This document shows, piece after piece, positions 1 through 10,132 of a DNA stretch of 64,000 nt (positions are counted from its first letter, which is position 1; each line of letters begins with the position of its first letter). The DNA is from Gemmata massiliana (GTDB lineage: Bacteria; Planctomycetota; Planctomycetia; Gemmatales; Gemmataceae), in assembly GCA_000531095.1 (NCBI GenBank), contig HG799464.1:528791-592790 (forward strand). The letters are read 5' to 3'. The notes under the pieces were generated by a model. It made no database searches. It was not told where the DNA came from and worked only from the letters and a program-made list of their open reading frames with translations. The position numbers were made by a program, and so were the translations under genes.

Positions 1-848
1 AGATCGTACCGGCAATCGGCCGCGGTGGGCCGGCTCTGGAACGGGCCGATCGGGGGCTTCGTCCAGTACTGGTCGGTCGAGTAGTCGTAGGTGTAGGCGC
101 TGATCCAAAGGGTAATCATGTAGTACGGGTCGGGCGAGTACGGCTCGCCCTTCTGGTAGTAGTACCCGAAGTTCCACGCCTGCTGGCGGATGTAGTTGTA
201 CGTCGTGCCCGGGGACCAGTAGTACGAGATCTTGGTCTGGCAACTCGAGTACCCCTCGGCGAACATCACCACGTTCGAGGTTCCGTTGTTGAACTTCGCC
301 AGGGTCTTCGAGGAGTACAGGGCCGAACCGTTCGGGAGGTAGCTAACGGGGCTGTTGTTCTTGGGGTCCGTATCGATGGTCGGATCATTCGGGGCGATGT
401 ACGTCTTCACCTTACCCCCGGGCGCCTTCCAAGACAAATTGGCCGTGAACGCCCCCTGCGTGTATTTCCCCTGCTGGTACACGTTCCCACTCAGGGTCGT
501 GGCCCCAGACTTGAAGTGCGCGTCCTGCTCGACATAAGGCAAAAGGCCGTAAAACACGTTCCCCACGTACCCGATCCCGTAGGGGTAGTAGTACGTCTGG
601 GATGCGTCCTTACCGATGTAGACGTAGTCCCCGTAGGCGTCGGGCATCTTCTTGGTAGCGCTCTCGTAGTTGTGTGCCGCCAGAGCCAGTTGTTTGAGGT
701 TGTTCTGCCCCTGCGTGCGGGCCGCGGCCTCGCGCACCTTCTGGACCGCGGGCAACAACAGCCCGATCAGGATCGCAATGATCGCGATCACCACGAGCAG
801 CTCGATCAGCGTGAAACCGGCACGGGTACGAATCAATATCCGACTCAT
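1..848 (-). CDS. DUF1559 prepilin-like protein (3' end outside window)
   Basis: DUF1559 proteins are abundant in planctomycetes; they carry a type IV prepilin signal and are presumed to be exported and processed like pseudopilins, with no proven function. The ATG at 846-848 follows a GGGAGA box. Residues about 9-27 read [19 protein letters not shown], a class III signal with the G/F cleavage site and Glu at +5, then [14 protein letters not shown], the family helix. The visible 282 codons are Tyr-rich and include [12 protein letters not shown]. The C-terminal block with the usual DGSV motif lies beyond base 1. It is the last visible gene of a minus-strand operon, 52 bp after the lipoprotein gene and related to the DUF1559 gene at 1596-2624. 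Confidence 0.9.
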   Translation of the reverse strand, partial: MSRILIRTRAGFTLIELLVVIAIIAILIGLLLPAVQKVREAAARTQGQNNLKQLALAAHNYESATKKMPDAYGDYVYIGKDASQTYYYPYGIGYVGNVFYGLLPYVEQDAHFKSGATTLSGNVYQQGKYTQGAFTANLSWKAPGGKVKTYIAPNDPTIDTDPKNNSPVSYLPNGSALYSSKTLAKFNNGTSNVVMFAEGYSSCQTKISYYWSPGTTYNYIRQQAWNFGYYYQKGEPYSPDPYYMITLWISAYTYDYSTDQYWTKPPIGPFQSRPTAADCRYD

Positions 849-900
849 GAACGTCTCCCGAATGGGACCGCACGTGCGGCCGTGATAAACAAAAACGCGC

Positions 901-1578
901 TCAGTTCGTGAGAACCAAATCGAGGGTCGTGTTCCCAGCTACGGTCAGCTTGAGGGGATTGGCCGGCCCGCCCTGGCCGTATTTGATGTGAGCGCCACGG
1001 TAACGAGCCTGCTCGCGGGCCGGGATAGTGAACCGCAACTGTTCCAGAAACGGCCCCGGCAAACGCGGGGCCACCATGCCCCGTCGGGGTAGACCGCCCT
1101 CCCCCGCTCCTTTTTGAGCGAACGGAAGCACCACGCGCCCGTTGGGGTCCAACAGCACGAAGACCGAGGCCGGCCCGTCCGGGGCGCCGGCCACCGCGTA
1201 GCTCCCGGTTCCGTCGATGACACCGGGCGACAGGAGCAGTCCGTTCGACGTAAACAACAGCACCCGGCCCGCAACGAGGGGGTCGCCGTTCAGCGTCGCT
1301 CTGCCCGAAACGGTCGATTCCCCGCCCCGGGCAATAGCAAAGCCCGGTCCGTCGGACACGATCCGGGGACCGTTCCCGGCACTAGGCAACCCAGCGAGTG
1401 GGGCCACTTGTCCGGAAACGGCGGTCGGCCTTTCCCGGTTCGTTTGGGCGCCGAAGGGTAACGAATCATCGTCGGTTGGTGCCGATTGGACCTCGGACGC
1501 CGGGTCCGTACCGCACCCCCCGAGGAGCGCGGCGCCGAGAACCAGCGCCACGAGCCCCGAGGCGAGACACGTCCGCAT
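901..1578 (-). CDS. Lipoprotein with carboxypeptidase-regulatory-like domain
   Basis: A 225-aa predicted lipoprotein. The start at 1576-1578 (MRTCLASG) is preferred over one seven codons upstream because GGGAGA lies at normal spacing. Residues 1-20 form a signal ending in the lipobox LLGGC. The next 60 or so residues are low-complexity; residues about 90-150 ([19 protein letters not shown], then [19 protein letters not shown]) look like a transthyretin/carboxypeptidase-regulatory-like beta sandwich. Such lipoproteins often sit beside DUF1559 genes in Gemmataceae. It lies 17 bp after the upstream DUF1559 gene and 52 bp before the next, so the three are probably co-transcribed. A role in assembling or anchoring the pilin-like partners is inference only. 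Confidence 0.8.
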   Translation of the reverse strand: MRTCLASGLVALVLGAALLGGCGTDPASEVQSAPTDDDSLPFGAQTNRERPTAVSGQVAPLAGLPSAGNGPRIVSDGPGFAIARGGESTVSGRATLNGDPLVAGRVLLFTSNGLLLSPGVIDGTGSYAVAGAPDGPASVFVLLDPNGRVVLPFAQKGAGEGGLPRRGMVAPRLPGPFLEQLRFTIPAREQARYRGAHIKYGQGGPANPLKLTVAGNTTLDLVLTN

Positions 1579-1595
1579 GGCAGTGTCTCCCGGAT

Positions 1596-2624
1596 TCACA
1601 GGTCATTGGAAATGTCGCCGGCGGCGGGAGTGAGGGCCGCTTCCCAACTCGCGGTGCTGACCCCGGCCCGGACCCCGCGGACGCTGCCGTCCATGAACCC
1701 GACCTGGATCGCTCCGGTGGAGTGAGATTGGGGGAGCGCGGAGTCACAGGAATAGGCTTGGGGCTTGTTCTCGAAGGTCTTTCCGGCCACCCGCGCGAAC
1801 ACCGGGGCACCGGCCGTGAACGTGTACGTGTAGTTGTACGTGTTGCCCCCGTCGGAGTACGAGTAGCTCGAGGTCTGGAGCCCGGCGTCCTCGGCGTTCA
1901 TCGCCCAGTACCCGAGCCGGTACCCGTAGGAGTACGTGTACGTGTACACGTTACCGTTCCACGACCCGCTGCCCTCGCCCCACGAGTAACAGTACCCGTA
2001 CCCCTCGGCGATCCCGATGGTGTTGCTGCTCCCGTCGGTGATCCCCAAGATCGTGCGCTTCCCGTCGAACACGTCGCTATTGGCGATGTAGCTCAGGGCC
2101 GGGGACTGGTCGTAAGCAGTCAGGTCGTTGGGTGCGATCAGCACCTTCACCGATGGGGCGCTCCAGTCGTAGCTGCCCCCGCCGGATGCGTTCCGGTTGG
2201 CGTAGGTCGCGGAAGCGAAGTTGGTAGTAGTCTGAGTGTTGTAGTTGTACTGGCTGAACGCGCCGGTGTTGGCGGTGAAGATGTTGCCCTGTTCGAGGTA
2301 CGGGAACAGGTGGAAGAACGCGGGTCCGTTCACACCCCCGGGAGTCCCGTAGGGGTTGGTACCGCCACCGGGCGAGCCCGTGGGTTTGGCGGGGGTCCAC
2401 CCGCACGCGGGCGGAAACTTGTTGTTCGCGTCGTGGTAGCTCTGGGCCGCCAGACCGATTTGCTTCAGGTTGTTCTGCCCCTGGGCCCGCGCCGCTGCGT
2501 CGCGCACCTTCTGCACGGCCGGGAGCAAAAGTCCGATCAGGACCGCGATGATCGCGATCACCACCAACAACTCAATGAGCGTGAAACCGGCCCGAACCGC
2601 TGGGACGTGCCGCACCCGTGACAT
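1596..2624 (-). CDS. DUF1559 prepilin-like protein
   Basis: A 342-aa DUF1559 protein, first gene of the three-gene minus-strand operon. The ATG at 2622-2624 has a strong GGAGGA box 7-8 nt upstream; an in-frame start 20 codons earlier lacks one. Residues about 11-30 carry the prepilin signal [19 protein letters not shown], followed by [20 protein letters not shown]. The middle is rich in Tyr, Gly and Asn with repeated YTYTYSY-type runs. Near the end [19 protein letters not shown] is the canonical DUF1559 terminal motif. Export through a type II secretion/type IV pilus-like machine is expected; a GspF-like platform gene lies far away at 35103. Confidence 0.93.
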   Translation of the reverse strand: MSRVRHVPAVRAGFTLIELLVVIAIIAVLIGLLLPAVQKVRDAAARAQGQNNLKQIGLAAQSYHDANNKFPPACGWTPAKPTGSPGGGTNPYGTPGGVNGPAFFHLFPYLEQGNIFTANTGAFSQYNYNTQTTTNFASATYANRNASGGGSYDWSAPSVKVLIAPNDLTAYDQSPALSYIANSDVFDGKRTILGITDGSSNTIGIAEGYGYCYSWGEGSGSWNGNVYTYTYSYGYRLGYWAMNAEDAGLQTSSYSYSDGGNTYNYTYTFTAGAPVFARVAGKTFENKPQAYSCDSALPQSHSTGAIQVGFMDGSVRGVRAGVSTASWEAALTPAAGDISNDL

Positions 2625-2788
2625 CGGGTGTCCTCCGGACGAGCGCGCGGGAGGGCCGTTAGGCCTTCGGCCGCGGATCGTCACTTACGTGAAGGGATAA
2701 ACAACCAGGAGCGAGCAGCGGGAGAGGTGACGGACGGGTGAGAATCTTGCGAGTCCCGTCCCGGTGAGCGCGAACCGTTCTTCTCTTC

Positions 2789-2818
2789 CCCGGTCCGGCG
2801 TTCCAGCGCCGGACCGGG
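2789..2818. repeat. 12-bp perfect inverted repeat
   Basis: Arms CCCGGTCCGGCG and CGCCGGACCGGG separated by TTCCAG. It lies about 165 bp upstream of the DUF1559 start. No U-run follows on the minus strand; on the plus strand TCATTTCAT follows. It could be a 5'-leader structure or a relic terminator. Confidence 0.45.
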
Positions 2819-3153
2819 TCATTTCATGGCAGAACTCGCCGTTCCGGCGGCGAGGCGGCCCGGATCGCACTCAATTTTTAACAATTTCCCCTCAGACCCT
2901 CGTTCTGTCAAGCGAATAAATACTTTTTCTTCACATGTCACACTTGGCGACAATCCATCATTTTTCCAGCATTTCCGCAGCCGCAATAAGAAACGAAGCC
3001 CTACAAACTCGAAAACCGAGCGGAGATTTTGGAACCTCTTCTTCAAAATCGGCGCCCAAAATTATGAACTTCTGCACAAAATTGTTAAAATCCATAGTGT
3101 GCGGAACTCTTGAATTGAAGACGACCTCTGCCAGAAATGAGCCATAAAAACGA

Positions 3154-3185
3154 CGGCGGGGAGCCGTTTTCATGGCTCCCCGCCG
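3154..3185 (-). terminator. Intrinsic terminator of the amidohydrolase gene
   Basis: A perfect 12-bp stem (CGGCGGGGAGCC / GGCTCCCCGCCG) with an 8-nt loop, 25 bp beyond the stop at 3211. Read on the minus strand the stem is followed by TCGTTTTTATGG, a good U-tract. Confidence 0.85.
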
Positions 3186-3210
3186 CTCTGACATTCAATA
3201 TCCGATCGGA

Positions 3211-6200
3211 TCACGGTGAGCCGTTCGACGCACCGGGGGACTCGCTGGTCCGGCGCTCGTTCAGCCGCTTCTGGTACTTGTCGAACAGGCGCGTTTGCTT
3301 GCTGGTCGGCTCGTAGGGCCGGCCCTCGATGAACACCGACAGCACCTGCGTGGACGCCTGCAACACGTCGCCGTTGGCGATCACCAGATTCGCCCGCTTC
3401 CCGGCCTCGACCGTGCCGAACCGGTCCGACACACCCAGGATCTCGGCCGGCCCCGTGGTGATGGCCTTGAGTCCCGCTTCCGGCGGCAAGCCGTAAGCTA
3501 CGGCCATCGCCGCTTCGTAGGGGAGGTTCCGCGTGTTGTTCGACCCGGCCGAGCGGATGCAGAACTTCACCCCGGCCTCGTGCAGCTTCGCAGCGGCAGC
3601 ATACGACGCATCGTACTTGTCCCCGATCTCACGCGGCAGGCTCATGATCGGCCCGAGGATCACCGGAACGTCGCGCTTCTTGAGTTCACTCGCGACCTTC
3701 CACGCCTCGGTGCCGCCGCTGATGATCGGCTTCACTTTCAGTTCGTCAGCCAGTTTGAGGGCACCGAGAATGTCGGCCTTGCGGTCCGCGGTGAATACCA
3801 CCGGCTTCTCGCCGCGCACATAGGGGAGCAGTGATTCCAGGCGCGGGTTGGTCGTTACGGGTGCGCCTGCCTTCTGAGCTGCGTCGTAGCGCCGGGCCGT
3901 CTCAAAGAGTTCCTTCAGCTTGTCCAGCTTTTCCGTGCGGCGGAACCGCGCGGCCGAATTGTCCCCGCTATCGAACGCCACGTTCGGGCCGAACCCCCGC
4001 GGCGCCGGCTCACTGGGGTACTCGATGTGCAGCGACAGTCGGTCCTGAACGACCATCTCGGCTGGCACCCAGCCCGCCAGGTTGATGAGCGCCCCCTGCC
4101 CCGGGAGGAGCGAACCGGTCGGCCGCGTAACGACCGTGGTCACCCCGTTCGCGCGGGTCACCGGAATCAGTTCCGAGTCCGGATTGATCCCGGCGCTCGC
4201 CCGGAGGTCGGGCTGGAAATCGCCCCCATCGCGGGAGTCGTTCGTTTCGCGAGCGGAATCGATTTCGACCAGCCCGAGGACCGTGCCCGCGTCGATCATG
4301 CCGGGGTACAGGTGCAGCCCGGTGCAGTCGACCGTGCGTGCGTCCGCGGGCACATCAACCTTCTCGCCCGCGCGGACCACTTGTGCGATCCGTCCGCTCG
4401 CGGCGTCCACCACGACCGTACCCGCGAACGCCGGCTTACCGGGCTGGTGAACCGTTCCACCGCTGAGTACGTAAGTGCCACGCGGCAATTCGGGAATCGC
4501 GGGGAACTTCGCAACCGGCTTGGCCGGCGCCGCTTTCGCAGAGTCGGACGGAGCGAACTTCTCCGAGCGCTGGAAGTACACTTCGCCCTCGACCAGCGTC
4601 ATCTCGCACCGGGCATACGAGTTGAGCGGGTGCCCGGTGAAGATCGCGAGGTCCGCGTCCTTGCCGACTTCGATTGTGCCGAGGCGCCCGTCCAGCCCGA
4701 GTTGCTTCGCCGGGTTCAGGGTGATCGCGTGGATCGCTTCTTCGGGCGTGAACCCACAGTACTTCACGAGCTTCGCGGCCTCTTGATTCAGGTGCCGCAT
4801 CAGCTCGTTGTCGTCGGACTTCAGGCACACGGTCGCGCCCGCGTCCTGGAGCAACTTGGCCCCGTAGGGAATCGCGTCGAACGCCTCGATCTTGTACGCC
4901 CACCAGTCGCTGAACAGGCTCACACTCGCACCGTGTGCGGCGATCTCGGGAGCGACCTTGTAGCCCTCCAGCACGTGCTGGAGCGACCGCACCTTCACGC
5001 CGAAGCGCTCCGCGACCCGGAGCAGCATCAGGATCTCGTCGGACCGGTAGCAGTGCGAGTGAACGCGCAGGTCGCCCGCGAGCACGTCCGCGAGGGCTTC
5101 GAGCCGCAGGTCGCGCCGCGGTTCCGGGAGCGGGTCGCTGCCACCTTTACTCGCTTCGTAATCGGCCCACTTCTTGCGATAGGTCTGGGCTTCCGTGAAC
5201 GCCCGGACGAGGACCGCTTCCACGCCGAGCCGACTGTTCGGGAACCGCCCGTCGGTGCGCTTGACGTTCTCGCCGAGGGCGAACTTCACCCCGCGCGGCG
5301 CATCCGCCACGAGCATCTCGCGTGCGGACCGACCGTACTTCATCTTGATGACAGCGTCCTGCCCGCCGATCACGTTGGCACTCCCGTGCAGCAGCCGGGC
5401 CATCGTCACGCCGCCGCCCAGGGCGCGGTAGATCTGAACGTCTTCGGAATCGATCACGTCGCGCACGCGGACCTCGGGCACGACCGAGAGCGACCCCTCG
5501 TTCACCCCGCCGCTAATGGCGAAGTGCGAGTGCGTGTCGATGATCCCGGCCATCACGAACATGCCCTCGGCGTCGAGCACCGGAACGCCCTTCTCCGCGG
5601 CCAAGTCGGTCCCGATGGCGCGGATCTTCCCACCGCGAACGAGGATGTCGGTTCGCGGCAGCGTCTTACCGGTGCCCGTAATCACGGTCGCGCCGCGAAC
5701 GAGTACGTCGCCGTTGGTCTTGAACGTAGGTTTGCGGTCCGCCTCGATTTCGGTGGTCGCGCGATCGGAACCGAGTGTCAGCACGATCGCGCGGAGAGCA
5801 TCGACCACGAACGTGGGCGTGTTCCGATCCGCGGTCGGTCCGCCGCTCCCCCCAGTCGGGCCTTTTGGCGTCGGGGACGGAGCGGTGGTGGGATTCTTGG
5901 GGGCCGGGGTCGTGTCAGGATCGGTCATCGGGCGCGGGCGCCCGCCCTTCTTCGGAACGATCGGCTCGCTCCCTCCGCCCCCTGCGGGCGGAGTTGCGGC
6001 TTCCAGGTCGAAGCGCACGCCGTCGGCGAACGCGAACTTGTACTTCGTGGCGCTCGCGTCGAAGTCCCCGTCGCACACGACGAGGTGGGCCGAGCGCCCC
6101 TTCGAGATGCGGCCCACTTGCGGAGCGACTCCGAGGATGTCCGCGGCCGTGCTGGTCAGCGCGGCGAGCGCCACGTCCGCGGGCAACCCGGCGGCGATCA

Positions 6201-7326
6201 CCTTGCGCACGTTCTCCCGGAACCGGTTGACGGCCAGCCCCTGCGTCGTGAACGCGAACGGAACTCCGGCCTTGTGCAAGGCCGAGGCACAAGCCACTTC
6301 TTCCTTGCGGACGCGCTCACGGTCCTCGCGCACGCGCACCGGCAGATCGGCCTCGCGTTCGGGGGCAGTGGCGAAATCGAGACGGAGAACGACGGGAATC
6401 TTTTCTTTGGCGAGCCGGTCGACCACCTTCCAGGCGCTGCGCCCGCCGACGATCATCGGCTTCAGTTTGAACTCCGCGGCGAAATCGAGCGCGCGGTGGA
6501 TCTCGTCGGCCGAGTCCGCCTCGAGCGCGACCGGCAGTTTGCCATCAAGGGCCGGCCAGAGCGCTTCGAGGCACGGGTCCGCGGCCGGGCGCTTGCCCGT
6601 CTTCCCGCGCGCCTCGTAAGCGGCCCACTGGCGCTTCAGCCACCCGGCGTCGAGCATCGCTTGCCGCCCGTGCGCGATGACGCCCATGAGCGCGACCGGG
6701 TACTCCCCTCCGACCACGCGCCCGAATCGCGCGTGGAGTGCGACCGGCGCCCGAAGGATAGCGTCGCGCGGAACGGACCCGCTGAGGCTCACCAAGGTGC
6801 TCGTCCCGGAGAAGTACCCGCCGTCGGGGGTGACCAGGTGGGCCGTGAAACCGACCCGGCGCCACGGGGCGACGGCCTCTTCATCGAGCTTGAGCGCCGT
6901 CTGGGTCGCGAACTCGGGAGTGACGCCCTTGCGGTTGTCAGGTTTCGTGGCGACGAGCGGATCGGCGGCCATATCCTCGGCCGCGGGCGGGCCGCCCAGG
7001 GATCGGCGCAGTGTCGCATCGAACCCGCGGTTGCTCCCCGCGTCGAGGAACCCGGGGTACACGGTCAGCCCCTTCCCCTCGGTCACGAGGGCGTCGGGCG
7101 GAACCGCCACGTCCGGTCCGACGGCGGCGATCAGCCCGTCGCGAACGACGATCGTAGCTTTTGGGAGCACCGTCCCGGCCTCGGTGACAACCCGAGCGTC
7201 GCGGATCGCGTAGGCCGTCGGGCGCAGGTCGGACGAGTTCTGGGCACTGACGGGAACGAAGATCGCGGCGAGCAGTGCGCCGAGCGGCGCGCTAAACAGC
7301 GCGAAACGGAGGCGTCTGGTGTTCAT
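3211..7326 (-). CDS. Secreted triple-domain amidohydrolase
   Basis: A 1371-aa exported protein built from three imidazolonepropionase-like amidohydrolase units. The ATG at 7324-7326 begins a signal peptide (residues 1-29, ending VSAQ). Unit 1 (about 35-480) has PGFLDAGSN at the first metal site, with no His-x-His. Unit 2 (about 540-950) is the only one with normal ligands: H599-S-H601 in IDTHSHF, a later HSHC, LQHVLEG and LKSDDNE. Unit 3 (about 970-1360) has MIDAGTV (D1012) and ISGG where a ligand His is expected. A Pro/Thr-rich linker (TPAPKNPTTAPSPTPKGP) joins units 1 and 2. Units 1 and 3 are probably non-catalytic. The substrate is unknown; cyclic amides or dipeptides are typical of the family. 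The histidine kinase gene lies 116 bp upstream on the same strand. Confidence 0.88.
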   Translation of the reverse strand: MNTRRLRFALFSAPLGALLAAIFVPVSAQNSSDLRPTAYAIRDARVVTEAGTVLPKATIVVRDGLIAAVGPDVAVPPDALVTEGKGLTVYPGFLDAGSNRGFDATLRRSLGGPPAAEDMAADPLVATKPDNRKGVTPEFATQTALKLDEEAVAPWRRVGFTAHLVTPDGGYFSGTSTLVSLSGSVPRDAILRAPVALHARFGRVVGGEYPVALMGVIAHGRQAMLDAGWLKRQWAAYEARGKTGKRPAADPCLEALWPALDGKLPVALEADSADEIHRALDFAAEFKLKPMIVGGRSAWKVVDRLAKEKIPVVLRLDFATAPEREADLPVRVREDRERVRKEEVACASALHKAGVPFAFTTQGLAVNRFRENVRKVIAAGLPADVALAALTSTAADILGVAPQVGRISKGRSAHLVVCDGDFDASATKYKFAFADGVRFDLEAATPPAGGGGSEPIVPKKGGRPRPMTDPDTTPAPKNPTTAPSPTPKGPTGGSGGPTADRNTPTFVVDALRAIVLTLGSDRATTEIEADRKPTFKTNGDVLVRGATVITGTGKTLPRTDILVRGGKIRAIGTDLAAEKGVPVLDAEGMFVMAGIIDTHSHFAISGGVNEGSLSVVPEVRVRDVIDSEDVQIYRALGGGVTMARLLHGSANVIGGQDAVIKMKYGRSAREMLVADAPRGVKFALGENVKRTDGRFPNSRLGVEAVLVRAFTEAQTYRKKWADYEASKGGSDPLPEPRRDLRLEALADVLAGDLRVHSHCYRSDEILMLLRVAERFGVKVRSLQHVLEGYKVAPEIAAHGASVSLFSDWWAYKIEAFDAIPYGAKLLQDAGATVCLKSDDNELMRHLNQEAAKLVKYCGFTPEEAIHAITLNPAKQLGLDGRLGTIEVGKDADLAIFTGHPLNSYARCEMTLVEGEVYFQRSEKFAPSDSAKAAPAKPVAKFPAIPELPRGTYVLSGGTVHQPGKPAFAGTVVVDAASGRIAQVVRAGEKVDVPADARTVDCTGLHLYPGMIDAGTVLGLVEIDSARETNDSRDGGDFQPDLRASAGINPDSELIPVTRANGVTTVVTRPTGSLLPGQGALINLAGWVPAEMVVQDRLSLHIEYPSEPAPRGFGPNVAFDSGDNSAARFRRTEKLDKLKELFETARRYDAAQKAGAPVTTNPRLESLLPYVRGEKPVVFTADRKADILGALKLADELKVKPIISGGTEAWKVASELKKRDVPVILGPIMSLPREIGDKYDASYAAAAKLHEAGVKFCIRSAGSNNTRNLPYEAAMAVAYGLPPEAGLKAITTGPAEILGVSDRFGTVEAGKRANLVIANGDVLQASTQVLSVFIEGRPYEPTSKQTRLFDKYQKRLNERRTSESPGASNGSP

Positions 7327-7442
7327 TGTGGCGCGAGATCCGGGGGTCGAATGTGAGAGGTGAGCGTAGTTGTACCACGCCCGCCCCCGCCCGCCGCAAG
7401 AAATTCGGCGCCGATCGGCGGAACTTTCCGCCCCGGTCGGTG

Positions 7443-10132
7443 TCACCCGGCGCCTTCGTCCGGTGCCGGCACGGGCGGGTCGGTGGTGACCGGGAGGGTG
7501 AAACTGAACCCGGCCCCGCGCGGGTACGCGGGCGCGAGCGTGAGCCGGCCCCCGTGCGCCTCGATGATCCCGCGGCTGATCGTCAGCCCGAGCCCCATCC
7601 CCTGTTTCTTGGTGGTGTAGAACGGCTCGAACACCCGGCGCAGCCCCTCGGCGTCGAACCCGGGACCGGAATCGATCACCCGGACACACACGCTCGAACC
7701 CGCGAGGGCCGTTTCGATCACGATCCGGCGCTCGATCACCGGCAAACTCGTGAGTGCCTCGGCCGCGTTCCGGATCAGGTTCAGCAGCACCTGTTCGATC
7801 TGAATGCGGTCCGCCTGGACGAGCGGGAGCTGGTCCGCCAGGCGCGGGACCACGCGGATCCCGTGGTGCCGCAACTCCGGGCCGACCAGGGCGAGCGCGT
7901 CGCCCACGACGTCGTTGATCGGGGCCGCGGCGCGCTGCGGCTCCCGCTTGCGCATGAACTCGCGCATCCGGTGGATGATGCCCGCGGCGCGCTCCGCCTG
8001 CGCGACCGCCAGGTCCAACCCCTCCACGATCTCGGCCGCGCCCCCGGTCCCGGCGCGGAGCCGGAGCGCGGAGCCGCGGCAGTAGTTGATGACCGCGGTG
8101 AGCGGCTGGTTCAGTTCGTGCGCGAGGACCGCGGCCATTTCCCCCACGAGGCAGCACCGGGTGACGTGCGCGAGTTCGGCCTTGTGCTGGCGCAGTTGCT
8201 CCTCCGCGTGCCAGCGGGCCGTAATGTCGGTGAACGACACCACCACCGGGCGCGGCGCGCCCGGGGGCGCGGGGAGCGCGTGGGCACTAATCATGAGCCG
8301 GACGAACGGGCCGCGCGCCGGGGACGCCAAAAAGGTTCCGCCGGCGCTCAGCGCCTCGGACCGGCGCACGACCTCCCACGGGAACAGGGCCGGGGTAACG
8401 GGCGCCCGTCCTCCCGCAGCGCGAGCCCGGTCCGCTCCGTCAGGGGCGCGCCGATCAGCCCGTCGAGGTGCTCCCCGAAGATCCGCGCCGCGCTCTCGTT
8501 GCACGTCTGCACGCGCCCGTCCGGGTCCAGGGACACGACCCCCTCGCGCAGCGCGGAGAGCACGCGCCGGTGCCGCTCCTCGCTCTCGCGCAGGGCGCGC
8601 TCTTGCCGCTTGCGCTCGGTAACGATCTGCAGGGTGGACGTGACCAGGTTCGGCGGGACGAACGAGTACGCGATCAGCACGTCCGTCAGGCCCTCCGTCG
8701 GCTCGGACCAGGGCATCCCGGACCAGCGGAACTCGGCCGTAAACGGAACCCGGTCCCGGTAACACCGGGCCACGTTCGCGCGGTGCTCCGGGCGCGCCGC
8801 GTGGACCTCGGACAGCTTCCACCCGAGCAGCCGGGTGAGTCCTTCGGTGTACAGGGCCTTGGCCGCGTCGTTAAAATCGGCCAGAACGAAATCGTCCCCG
8901 TCCGCGCGCCAACAGACGCTCGCGAGCGGGGCGTTGTGGAACAGGTCTCGGAACCGCTCCTCGCTCTGCCGGAGTTGCTCTTCGGAGCGCTTGCGATCGG
9001 TCACGTCGCGCCCGACCGACTGGAACTCGATCAACTGGTTCCCGGCGCTGAACAGGCCGCGGTTCGTCCACTGCTGCCAGCGAACGGAACCGTCGGGCGC
9101 CAGGACCCGGTGCTCGACGGTCGCCGCGGGGCACTCGGGTGCGATGGAAGCCAGGGTCCGCCGAACCAGTTCCCGGTCCGACTCCGGAACGAGCCCCCAA
9201 AACGTTTGCCCGATCAGTTCGTCCGCGCGCCGCCCGAAATACCGACAGTACGCCCCGTTGACAAAGGTGAGCGTCCCGTCGGGCCGGAACCGGCACACCT
9301 GCTCCGTCTGGGCTTCCACCACCGCACGGAACCGCTGCTCGCTCTCCCGCAGGGCCTGTTCCGCGTGCCGCAACTCGGTCACGTCCCAGTGCGCGACGGT
9401 GGCCCCGGGCGCGCGCCCGGTCAGGGCCGCGACCCGGATCTGGTACCACCGGATTTCGCCGTCGGCCCGGAACGGGCACTCCGCGGTGAACCGGCCCAGC
9501 GCCCCGTTCAGCACGGCACACACCCCGCGCTCGACGGCCGCGGCCCCTTCCGAGTAGGGACCGGTTACTCGACTGCAGACGTCCAGGTAGTCGCTCCCCA
9601 CCCCCCGGTCCGAACCGGGTTCGTAGGGTTGGAACGCGCGCTCCCAGGCCCGGTTGATCGCGGTCACGGTTCCGGACCGGTCGAGCACCACGATCGGCAC
9701 GTCCAGTGAATCAATAAGCCCGCGGTCAGTTCTGGGTTCGGCCCCGATCAGCGCCCCGCGCTCGGGTGCGGTGCCGCGGACGGACACCAGAACGGTGCCG
9801 TCGGGCAACGGGGTGAGCGCGACCGCCACCGGGAACTCGGCACCGTCCCGGCGCCGGGCGCGCGTGTGGAAGCCGAGAGCGGGGGCGAGCGGATCGGGGT
9901 CCGCCCGGGGCCGGTCGGATCGGACCGGGGCGACCCCCGGAACGAGAGCGTCAATGTGCGCACCGACGAGTTCGCCGGGCGCGCACCCGAACTGCTCCCC
10001 CGCGCGGCGGTTCGCGAACCGAACGGCGCCCCCGGGACCAACGGTCAGGAGCCCCTCGTTCAGAGCGTCGAGAACGATTTCCGCTGCCGACCGAAGGCCC
10101 GCGGAACCGGCAGAAGTACGTGTGTGTGGCAT
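7443..10132 (-). CDS. Five-PAS sensor histidine kinase, interrupted by a 1-nt frameshift
   Basis: The first frame (10132 to about 8392) encodes five PAS domains; the second (about 8395 to 7443) completes the fifth and adds a kinase core. Adding one base to the G-run at 8392-8395 gives a continuous 896-aa protein in which GRPLPPALFPWEVV fits the end of a PAS domain. The kinase part has an H-box AHELNQPLTAV (His codon 8118-8120), N-box LNLIRNAAEAL, G1 DSGPGFD and G2 GMGLGLTISRGII, as in FixL/TodS-type kinases. No transmembrane segment or signal is seen, so it is probably cytosolic. No response regulator is adjacent. The start MPHTRTSAG is chosen because the upstream in-frame 52 codons are Arg/Pro-rich and unconvincing. 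The frameshift is either an assembly error or a recent inactivation. Confidence 0.85.

Larger units (their letters stand above)
2625..3210. other. AT-rich intergenic region upstream of the DUF1559 operon
   Basis: No credible gene. The segment 2860-3130 is clearly more AT-rich than its surroundings and lies upstream of the minus-strand DUF1559 operon. It also holds a perfect 12-bp inverted repeat at 2789-2818 (CCCGGTCCGGCG, loop of 6) and the terminator of the amidohydrolase gene at 3154-3185. Short ORFs here on both strands are low-complexity and lack ribosome sites. Confidence 0.6.

Noticed and set aside
4027..7356. A 1109-codon open frame on the plus strand opposite the amidohydrolase gene
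   Set aside because: It is Arg/His/Gly-rich, has no recognisable domain or ribosome site, and is the expected antisense shadow of a high-GC gene. The minus-strand frame encodes a coherent enzyme.
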